DNA from: Pseudomonadota bacterium
GTDB lineage: Bacteria > Myxococcota_A > Polyangia > Polyangiales > Sandaracinaceae
DNA: 6,323 nt
Assembly: GCA_023427125.1 (NCBI GenBank)
Contig: JAEZBP010000975.1
Coordinates: 1 to 6,323, forward strand
Reading direction: 5' to 3'
Under the pieces are notes generated by a model, which did not search any database, was not told where the DNA came from, and worked only from the letters and a program-made list of their open reading frames with translations. Below are positions 1 through 4,743 of this stretch, in pieces; the first letter of the stretch is position 1, and each line of letters opens with the position of its first letter. Both the position numbers and the translations under genes were made by a program.

Positions 1-11
1 GGCCTGGGCCC

Positions 12-69
12 CCCGGAGCCCGCTCGCTCCGGGCCATGGCGGCGCCCGCGCGCGCGGCTGCGCGCCGCC
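12..69. repeat. Two consecutive GC-rich inverted repeats in the leader
   Basis: Two perfect inverted repeats lie in the first 70 bases. The first pairs 12-19 (CCCGGAGC) with 26-33 (GCTCCGGG) around a 6-nt loop. The second pairs 38-45 (GGCGGCGC) with 62-69 (GCGCCGCC) around a 16-nt loop that is itself alternating CG-rich. Neither is followed by a T-tract, so they are not classical intrinsic terminators in either direction, but they could mark the end of a gene lying left of the window. In DNA this GC-rich, 8-bp stems also arise by chance, so function is uncertain. Confidence 0.4.
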
Positions 70-92
70 TCCCCACGGGCTCGAGCCACGAT

Positions 93-114
93 TGAGCAAC
101 ACCTGAGCAACACC
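93..114. repeat. Perfect 11-bp tandem direct repeat upstream of the membrane-protein gene
   Basis: The unit TGAGCAACACC occurs twice without a gap at 93-103 and 104-114, ending 21 bases before the first ATG of the membrane-protein gene. The 11-bp period is close to one turn of B-DNA, so two protein copies bound here would sit on the same face of the helix. The repeat is also noticeably less GC-rich than its surroundings. An operator or upstream activator site is possible, but a simple replication-slippage duplication explains the sequence equally well. No convincing -35/-10 pair was found next to it. Confidence 0.5.
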
Positions 115-135
115 GTCGGACCGGCCACGACTACG

Positions 136-759
136 ATGAGCGGCGCGATGAGCGCCGAAGAGAGGACTCGCAGAGGTCCGGAGCGGTTCGCCGTGCCGGT
201 CGGGCTCTTGCTCGCGGGGTGCGGGCCGACCGACGAGGTGGTCGGCGTCTCGATCGTGAGCTCGCTCGTGCTGCTCGTGCCCGCCGCGGCCGGGTTGAAC
301 GTCTTTCTCCACCGCCTCTGGCGCGGCTCGCGCCCGCTCGCGGAGCCGAGCGTGCCCGAAGCGGCCGCGGTGTGGCTCGCCGTGGTCGCGCTCGCGGCGC
401 TGCTCAATGCGTTGATCGCGCGCGCGAGCGAGGAGATCGTGCTCGTCTCCTGCTGGGTGGTGGGCGCGACGTACCTGACCTTGTTCTCCAGCGCGATCGG
501 CGTCGCGCTCGCGCGCGGGCGTCCGTGGGCGTTCCGCGTGCTGTACTGGCTCCCCGCCGTCCCGGTCCTGCTGCTCGCGCTCCCCTTCGTCCTCGGCTCG
601 CAGGTGGAGGAGCTGAAGACGGTGTGCGTTCAGGCGCTGATCGGGGTGGGTGGCCTGGGCGTCATCGGCGTCCCGCTCTTCCTCGTCCTCCTCGGAGCCT
701 CGATCCGCTCCTACGTGCGCCGCCGCGCTTGCGAGCTCGCGCCGCCGCTCGGCTCCTGA
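136..759 (+). CDS. Hypothetical multi-pass membrane protein with a lipobox-like N-terminus
   Basis: I do not recognise this protein's family. The 207 residues show an Arg-rich N-terminus, then a short hydrophobic run ending in LLAGC (Cys29 from this start), which fits a lipoprotein signal-peptidase cleavage site. About five membrane segments follow, near residues 35-58, 76-97, 101-126, 134-155 and 162-190, and the protein ends in a basic tail (RSYVRRR). No catalytic motif is visible. The start is uncertain. ATG at 136 and ATG at 148 both lack a good ribosome site, while GTG at 193 has GGAG nine bases upstream but would leave only nine residues before the Cys, too short for a signal peptide. 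It runs in the same direction as the downstream aldehyde dehydrogenase with a 69-bp gap, so co-transcription is possible. A role in transport, sensing or envelope structure cannot be chosen from sequence. Confidence 0.75.
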   Translation: MSGAMSAEERTRRGPERFAVPVGLLLAGCGPTDEVVGVSIVSSLVLLVPAAAGLNVFLHRLWRGSRPLAEPSVPEAAAVWLAVVALAALLNALIARASEEIVLVSCWVVGATYLTLFSSAIGVALARGRPWAFRVLYWLPAVPVLLLALPFVLGSQVEELKTVCVQALIGVGGLGVIGVPLFLVLLGASIRSYVRRRACELAPPLGS

Positions 760-773
760 GAGGCCGCCCGCTG

Positions 774-802
774 AAGGAGGCGCGGGTCTTGTGGTCGCCT
801 CC
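774..802 (+). promoter_or_regulatory. Strong Shine-Dalgarno sequestered in a hairpin
   Basis: AAGGAGG at 774-780 is the best ribosome-binding sequence in the window. Its core lies in a perfect 7-bp inverted repeat: GGAGGCG at 776-782 pairs with CGCCTCC at 796-802 around a 13-nt loop. That loop contains a GTG (791-793) ten bases after the Shine-Dalgarno. In RNA, the stem would hide the ribosome site and present the GTG in the loop. No T-tract follows, so a terminator for the preceding gene is less likely than translational control or chance. The nearest in-frame start of the aldehyde dehydrogenase is 48 bases further on. Confidence 0.45.
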
Positions 803-832
803 GAGGTGCGTCACCGTCCGCGAGAGCCATGA
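791..832 (+). CDS. Possible 13-codon leader ORF coupled to the aldehyde dehydrogenase
   Basis: GTG at 791 follows AAGGAGG (774-780) by ten bases and opens a 13-codon frame reading MVASEVRHRPREP. Its TGA at 830-832 overlaps the ATG (829-831) of the aldehyde dehydrogenase in the arrangement ATGA, the classic geometry for translational coupling. The aldehyde dehydrogenase has only a weak GAGAG next to its own ATG, and no ATG, GTG or TTG exists in its frame back to the in-frame stop at 772-774. The strong upstream ribosome site therefore makes best sense if it drives this short frame and ribosomes reinitiate. The peptide has no recognisable function and no run of a single amino acid typical of attenuators. 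The same frame is open further upstream inside the preceding gene, so chance cannot be excluded. Confidence 0.3.
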   Translation: MVASEVRHRPREP

Positions 833-2271
833 CGACCCTCAGCACCCACACCGACGCTCCGCGCACGACCGAGGACGATCTCACCCGCGGCTTCGCCGCG
901 CTGAAGGCCGGCTTCGCGCACGACCCGAGCCCCTCGCTCGAGACGCGGCTCGCGACGCTGAAGCGCCTCGAGCGCGCGATCCTGGCGAACAAGGACGCGC
1001 TCGCCGAGGCCATCCGCGCCGACTTCGGCAACCGCAGCAAGCACGAGACGCTGATCGCCGAGGTCTTCCTCGCCCTCGAGAACGTCCGCTACACGCGCGC
1101 GCACCTCGCCAAGTGGATGCGCGCCGAGCGCCGCAAGGTCTCGCTCGCGTTCCTGCCGGCGCGGGCCCAGGTGCGCTACCAGCCGAAGGGCGTCGTCGGC
1201 ATCATCGCTCCTTGGAACTACCCCTTCCTGCTCGCCATCGCGCCGCTCATCGGTGCGCTCGGGGCGGGCAACCGCGCGATGATCAAGCCCTCGGAGCTGA
1301 CGCCGCGCACCGGCGAGCTCCTCGCGAAGCTGGTGGAGGACACGTTCCCGCCCGATCAGGTGAGGGTCGTGACCGGTGGCGTGGACGTGGGAGCGGCCTT
1401 CGCGACGCTGCCCTTCGATCATCTCGTCTTCACGGGATCGACCCACGTCGGCAAGCTCGTGATGCGCGCCGCCGCGGAGCACCTGACGCCGGTCACGCTC
1501 GAGCTCGGCGGCAAGTCGCCGGTGATCGTCCACGAGAGCTATCCGATCGAGGCCGCCGCCGACGCGATCGCGCTCGGCAAGTGGCTGAACGCCGGCCAGA
1601 CCTGCATCGCGCCCGACTACGTGCTCGTCCCCGAGCATCGCCGGGACGCGCTCGTCGAGGCGATCGAGGCGCGCCTCCAGGCGGCGTACCGGAGCCTGCG
1701 CGACAACCCGGACTACACGTCGGTCATCAACGAGCGCCACCGCGCGCGGCTCGAGGGCTACCTCAGCGACGCCACGGTGCAGGGCGCGCGGGTGAAGGTG
1801 GTGAACCCGGCGGGCGAGTCATTCGAGGGGACCAACAAGCTCCCGCCCACGATGCTGCTCGACGTGAGCGACGACATGGTGGTGATGCAGGAGGAGATCT
1901 TCGGGCCGATCCTCCCGATCGTCACCTACCGCCGCCTCGAGGAGGCGATCGCCTACGTGAACGATCACCCGCGGCCGCTCGCGCTCTACTACTTCGATCA
2001 CGACGCGGCGCGCGCGCGGCGCGTGCTCGACAGCACCACCTCGGGCGGCGCGGCGATCAACGCGTGCGCGCTCCACTTCGCCCAGGACGATCTGCCCTTC
2101 GGCGGCATCGGCCCGAGCGGGATGGGCGCCTACCACGGCCGCGAGGGCTTCGAGACCTTCTCCCACAAGAAGGCGGTGTTCCTCCAAGCGCGGGTCAACG
2201 CCTCGCAGCTCCTCGCGCCGCCCTACGGCAAGACCATCGAGACCGCGCTCAAGATCCTCATGCGCGGTTAG
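829..2271 (+). CDS. Aldehyde dehydrogenase, class-3 / coniferyl aldehyde dehydrogenase-like
   Basis: This is an NAD(P)-dependent oxidoreductase that converts an aldehyde to the carboxylic acid, probably cytosolic or loosely membrane-associated. At 480 residues it is full length for the class-3 type, which lacks the N-terminal extension of other ALDHs. The family residues are all present: oxyanion Asn130 in PWNYP, cofactor-binding Lys153 and Glu156 in IKPSE, FTGS at 201-204, general base Glu225 in LELGGK, nucleophile Cys259 in GQTC, EEIFGP at 355-360 and PFGG at 423-426. The segment from about 115 to 165 (RYQPKGVVGIIAPWNYP through KPSELTPRT) is the pattern I associate with CalB-type coniferyl aldehyde dehydrogenases, but fatty aldehydes are also common substrates in this class, so no gene symbol is given. 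ATG 829 is the only possible start after the in-frame stop at 772. The gene converges on the desaturase-family gene. Confidence 0.95.
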   Translation: MTTLSTHTDAPRTTEDDLTRGFAALKAGFAHDPSPSLETRLATLKRLERAILANKDALAEAIRADFGNRSKHETLIAEVFLALENVRYTRAHLAKWMRAERRKVSLAFLPARAQVRYQPKGVVGIIAPWNYPFLLAIAPLIGALGAGNRAMIKPSELTPRTGELLAKLVEDTFPPDQVRVVTGGVDVGAAFATLPFDHLVFTGSTHVGKLVMRAAAEHLTPVTLELGGKSPVIVHESYPIEAAADAIALGKWLNAGQTCIAPDYVLVPEHRRDALVEAIEARLQAAYRSLRDNPDYTSVINERHRARLEGYLSDATVQGARVKVVNPAGESFEGTNKLPPTMLLDVSDDMVVMQEEIFGPILPIVTYRRLEEAIAYVNDHPRPLALYYFDHDAARARRVLDSTTSGGAAINACALHFAQDDLPFGGIGPSGMGAYHGREGFETFSHKKAVFLQARVNASQLLAPPYGKTIETALKILMRG

Positions 2272-2277
2272 CCGCGC
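2262..2277. repeat. Short hairpin with the aldehyde dehydrogenase stop codon in its loop
   Basis: GCGCGG at 2262-2267 pairs perfectly with CCGCGC at 2272-2277, leaving a TTAG loop that carries the TAG stop (2269-2271) of the plus-strand aldehyde dehydrogenase. It is the first of three inverted repeats between the two convergent genes and may add to transcript-end stability. A six-base CG stem is weak evidence by itself at this GC content. Confidence 0.3.
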
Positions 2278-2288
2278 GGCGCTCCACA

Positions 2289-2340
2289 CCGTTCGTCCTG
2301 AGCGCGGCTCGCGCAGCGAGCCGCAGTCGAAGGACTGCGG
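2289..2340. repeat. Palindromic repeat-like element between convergent genes; possible bidirectional terminator
   Basis: The 70-bp convergent gap contains two perfect, overlapping inverted repeats. The first pairs 2304-2312 (GCGGCTCGC) with 2316-2324 around a GCA loop. The second pairs 2321-2328 (CCGCAGTC) with 2333-2340 (GACTGCGG) around a GAAG tetraloop. They share 2321-2324, so only one can form fully at a time. An outer GTCCT (2295-2299) also matches AGGAC (2331-2335). The flanks CGTTCGTCCTGAGC and AGTCGAAGGAC look like the ends of a dispersed extragenic palindrome I recall from many high-GC proteobacterial genomes; that resemblance is from memory. It begins 18 bases after one stop codon and ends one base before the other, so it may end transcripts from both sides, although there is no T-tract. 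Confidence 0.6.
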
Positions 2341-2341
2341 A

Positions 2342-3040
2342 TCAGCCCTTCGTCAGCGTGCCGAAGAGGAGGTCGGGCAGCGGGGTGATCGACGCGTAGT
2401 TGCGCCCGTAGTCGCCGAAGTGGTGCTCGTGGTGCTTCTTCGTGAGGAGGTTCATCACGAAGAAGGCGCGGTGCGGGAAGATCATCCCCGAGTGGATCAC
2501 GATGTTGAGCGTCGAGTAGACGAAGAAGACCACGCAGAAGGCGAGGTAGTGCACGGGCCCGAAGAGCGAGACCGCGTAGGTCGACGCCATGAGGAGGGCC
2601 AGGCCGAGGAAGAGCTCGACGGGGCTCAGGTAGAGGCTCTCGAGCGCCGAGGGATAGCGGGCGCGGTGGTGGACGCCGTGGACGAGGCGCATCACCGACT
2701 TGATGTGCATCGCGCGGTGCAGCCAGTAATAGGTGAAGTCGTAGATCACCAGGATCGCGACGCCCTGCACGACCATGAGCCAGATCGGCGCGTCGCCCGC
2801 GTGGAGCACCACGTCGGCGAGGCCGTAGATCATCCCGAGGCTGAGGAGCGTCGAGAAGATGCCGTTGCCGCCGATGGTGATCCAGAAGCGCCGCCGCGAG
2901 ACCTTCACCTTCATGATCTCGCGCATGCGGTACCTCCCGAGGGACTTCGAGTGGAAGGCCCAGATCAGGAAGCCGAGGAGGAGCGCGTCGGCGATCAGGG
3001 TGATGGCGACGAACGCGTGGAATGCCGGCACCGCGAGCAT
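2342..3040 (-). CDS. Sterol desaturase / fatty acid hydroxylase family membrane protein
   Basis: This is an integral-membrane diiron enzyme expected to hydroxylate or desaturate a lipid-like substrate using O2. Its 232 residues carry the histidine clusters of the family: HRAMH at 108-112 (HX3H), HGVHH at 121-125 (HX2HH), His183 in NIVIHSG and HHEHH at 203-207, followed by FGDYGRNYAS. Hydrophobic segments near 8-28, 52-75, 86-107, 141-160 and 161-183 place the histidine loops on one face. ATG 3040 is well supported because an in-frame TAG lies five codons upstream; GTG at codon 4 is the only close alternative, and no strong ribosome site is visible. Length and motif spacing suit a short bacterial member. 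The family also covers carotenoid-, sterol- and ether-lipid-acting enzymes, so the substrate is open. It follows the GMC gene by 91 bp on the same strand and probably belongs to that transcript or to an internal one. Confidence 0.9.
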   Translation of the reverse strand: MLAVPAFHAFVAITLIADALLLGFLIWAFHSKSLGRYRMREIMKVKVSRRRFWITIGGNGIFSTLLSLGMIYGLADVVLHAGDAPIWLMVVQGVAILVIYDFTYYWLHRAMHIKSVMRLVHGVHHRARYPSALESLYLSPVELFLGLALLMASTYAVSLFGPVHYLAFCVVFFVYSTLNIVIHSGMIFPHRAFFVMNLLTKKHHEHHFGDYGRNYASITPLPDLLFGTLTKG

Positions 3041-3131
3041 GTCGCGAGGGTTCTACGCCTGCGCGCGCCCGGTGCAAAGCCGCTTCTGAGAAGTCTCTCG
3101 ATGTAAACGGGCTTCACGCGGTAAACGGGCT
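3041..3131 (-). other. 91-bp gap between GMC oxidoreductase and desaturase-family genes
   Basis: The gap is long compared with the one-base junction upstream of the GMC gene and clearly less GC-rich in its right half (about 3080-3131). It contains the downstream copy of the 18-bp tandem repeat and a TTTACA run on the minus strand (3108-3103) that could be part of a -35 element, but no matching -10 is convincing. An internal promoter or operator for the desaturase-family gene is a reasonable guess, not a demonstrated site. Confidence 0.3.
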
Positions 3132-3138
3132 TCACGCG
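3103..3138. repeat. Perfect 18-bp tandem duplication spanning the GMC stop codon
   Basis: The unit GTAAACGGGCTTCACGCG occurs twice in immediate succession, at 3103-3120 and 3121-3138, with no mismatch. The right-hand copy contains the TGA stop (3134-3132, read on the minus strand) of the GMC oxidoreductase, so the left-hand copy lies wholly downstream of the gene and changes no protein sequence. Read on the minus strand the unit holds an imperfect dyad, GTGAA and TTTAC, five bases apart. It may be a recent slippage duplication or a pair of binding sites in front of the desaturase-family gene. Confidence 0.7.
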
Positions 3139-4742
3139 CGCGCGATCGGCGGTCGCTCCTCGCGGAGGAAGCGCGCGGCGCGGAGGCCGACGAGCATGCT
3201 CGGTGCGTTCATGGCGCTCACGGGCGTCGAGGGGATCGCCGAGGCGTCGGCGATGCGCAGGCCTCGAACGCCCCGCATGCGCAGGCGCGCGTCGACCGGC
3301 GCCGAGGGCTCCTCGCCCATGCGGCAGGTGCCGGCGTAGTGGTAGGTGGTCATCACGTTGTTGCGGATCCAGCCCTCGAGCGCGGCCCGCGAGGCCCCGA
3401 GGGGGCCGGGGAAGAGCTCTCTGGCGCCCCAGGCTCGGGCGAGCGGCGAGGCTCCCGCGATCGCCCGCGCCCGCGCGACGCCGGCGACCATCGTGTCGAG
3501 ATCCTCGCGCTCGGCGAAGGTCCCGAGGTCGATGCGCGCGGGCAGGCGCGGGCTCGCGCCGGCGAGGGTGAGATTGCCGCGGCTCTTCGGCTTGCCGAGG
3601 ATCACGACGATGCCGAAGACCCGCGCGACCTGCGCGCGGACCGCGGCGCTCGCGAAGGCCGCGGAGACGGCGCCCTTGACCGCGCCGCGCGCCCGAGGCC
3701 GCGCGTAGAGCCCCTCGGGCAGCACCATGCCCGGCAGCATCCGCATCATCGCCTCGCGCAGGCTCGAGCGCGCCGGATAGAAGACGTAGCAGCTGTCGCT
3801 CTGGCCGGCGGGGAGCGCGCTCCGCTCGTTGGCGCGATGGAAGCCGTAGAGCTGCGGCGTCGTGAAGTCGATCTCACGCGAGGCGCGGAAGAAGACCGAC
3901 ACGTTCGGGTGGTCGTGGAGGTTCTGGCCGATCTCGGGCACGTCGAGCAGCGCCGGGAGCCCGACGCGCCGGAGCGCCGCCCCGGGGCCGATGCCGGAGA
4001 GCATCAGGATGCGGGGCGTCTCGAGCGCGCCCGCGCACATGACGACCTCGCACGTCGCGCGCGCCTCGCGGTGCGCGCCCTCGTGGCGGTAGCGGGCGCC
4101 GATGACGCAGCCGTCCGCGTCGACGACGAGGCGCTCGACGGCCGCGCGGGTGCGGACCACGAGGTTCGGGCGCTCGAGCGCCGGCGCGAGGAAGGCCGCG
4201 TACGAGCTGCGCCGCGCGTCGCCCTCGAAGTTCATGTGCTCGTAGCCGAGGACGCCCGAGAGGTCTCCGTCGTCGAGGTCCTCACTGCGCCGGAAGCCCG
4301 CCTCCTCCGCCGCCGCGAGGCACGCCTCGGTGAAGGGCGTGGGCCCGCGCGAGCGCACGCGGAGCGTGGCCTCGAGCGCCTCGAAGTCGGGCGTCACGTC
4401 CGGCCAGCGCCAGCCGCGCGGCCACTCCTCGTAGTCGAGGGCGGCGCCGCGCGTGTAGACCATCGCGTTGATGTTGCCGCTGCCGCCGAGGCCTCGCCCC
4501 GAGCCGGCGAAGAGCCGGCGACCGCCCCAGCGCGCGTCGCGCACCGTGAAGCGATCGTGCAGCAGCGCGTCGTTCGCGAAGGCGTCCTTGTAGCCGTCGG
4601 CGCGCAGCGTCTCCGGGTGCTGCGCCGGGCTGTCGCCGTGCTCGAGGAGCAACACGCGCGTCTCGGGATCGTCGGAGAGCCGCGCGGCGACGATGCAGCC
4701 CGCCGAGCCGCCCCCCACCACCACGTAGTCGAAGCGCTCCAC
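3132..4742 (-). CDS. GMC-family FAD-dependent oxidoreductase (alcohol dehydrogenase/oxidase type)
   Basis: This enzyme would oxidise a primary or secondary alcohol to the carbonyl using FAD. Its 536 residues are full length. The N-terminal FAD fold shows GGGSAG at 10-15 and Glu34 at the end of strand two. GMC signature 1 lies near 81-99 (GRGLGGSGNINAMVYTRG) and signature 2 near 238-252 (GALETPRILMLSGIG). The C-terminal domain carries active-site His468 in YHYAGTCRMG and Asn512 in AMNAPS, 44 residues apart as in choline-oxidase-like members. There is no signal peptide, so it is cytosolic or peripheral. The GTG start at 4742 begins one base after the TGA of the upstream aldehyde dehydrogenase and has GAGG five bases before it, inside that gene's end, which indicates translational coupling. 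The partnership suggests alcohol to aldehyde to acid. The sequence does not reveal whether the electron acceptor is O2 or a carrier, or which alcohol is used. Confidence 0.95.
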   Translation of the reverse strand: MERFDYVVVGGGSAGCIVAARLSDDPETRVLLLEHGDSPAQHPETLRADGYKDAFANDALLHDRFTVRDARWGGRRLFAGSGRGLGGSGNINAMVYTRGAALDYEEWPRGWRWPDVTPDFEALEATLRVRSRGPTPFTEACLAAAEEAGFRRSEDLDDGDLSGVLGYEHMNFEGDARRSSYAAFLAPALERPNLVVRTRAAVERLVVDADGCVIGARYRHEGAHREARATCEVVMCAGALETPRILMLSGIGPGAALRRVGLPALLDVPEIGQNLHDHPNVSVFFRASREIDFTTPQLYGFHRANERSALPAGQSDSCYVFYPARSSLREAMMRMLPGMVLPEGLYARPRARGAVKGAVSAAFASAAVRAQVARVFGIVVILGKPKSRGNLTLAGASPRLPARIDLGTFAEREDLDTMVAGVARARAIAGASPLARAWGARELFPGPLGASRAALEGWIRNNVMTTYHYAGTCRMGEEPSAPVDARLRMRGVRGLRIADASAIPSTPVSAMNAPSMLVGLRAARFLREERPPIARA

Positions 4743-4743
4743 C

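Noticed and set aside
92..120. A sigma-70 promoter starting with TTGAGC at 92
   Set aside because: No acceptable -10 hexamer lies 16-18 bases downstream; the sequence there is GC-rich.
811..1740. A 309-codon minus-strand frame opposite the aldehyde dehydrogenase
   Set aside because: Antisense shadow rich in Arg, Glu, Asp and Val with no domain; the plus-strand reading has every ALDH catalytic residue.
219..2399. A 726-codon open frame on the plus strand spanning two genes
   Set aside because: It reads as low-complexity Arg/Ala/Gly-rich protein with no domain, and covers the membrane-protein and aldehyde dehydrogenase genes in another frame. It is open only because stop codons are rare at this GC content.
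2268..3077. A 269-codon minus-strand frame overlapping the desaturase-family gene
   Set aside because: Shifted frame of the desaturase-family gene; it lacks the histidine clusters and is Arg/Pro-rich.
3081..3100. Short dyad (GAGA and TCTC) before the desaturase-family gene
   Set aside because: Only four paired bases with a two-base loop, too weak to call a hairpin or operator.
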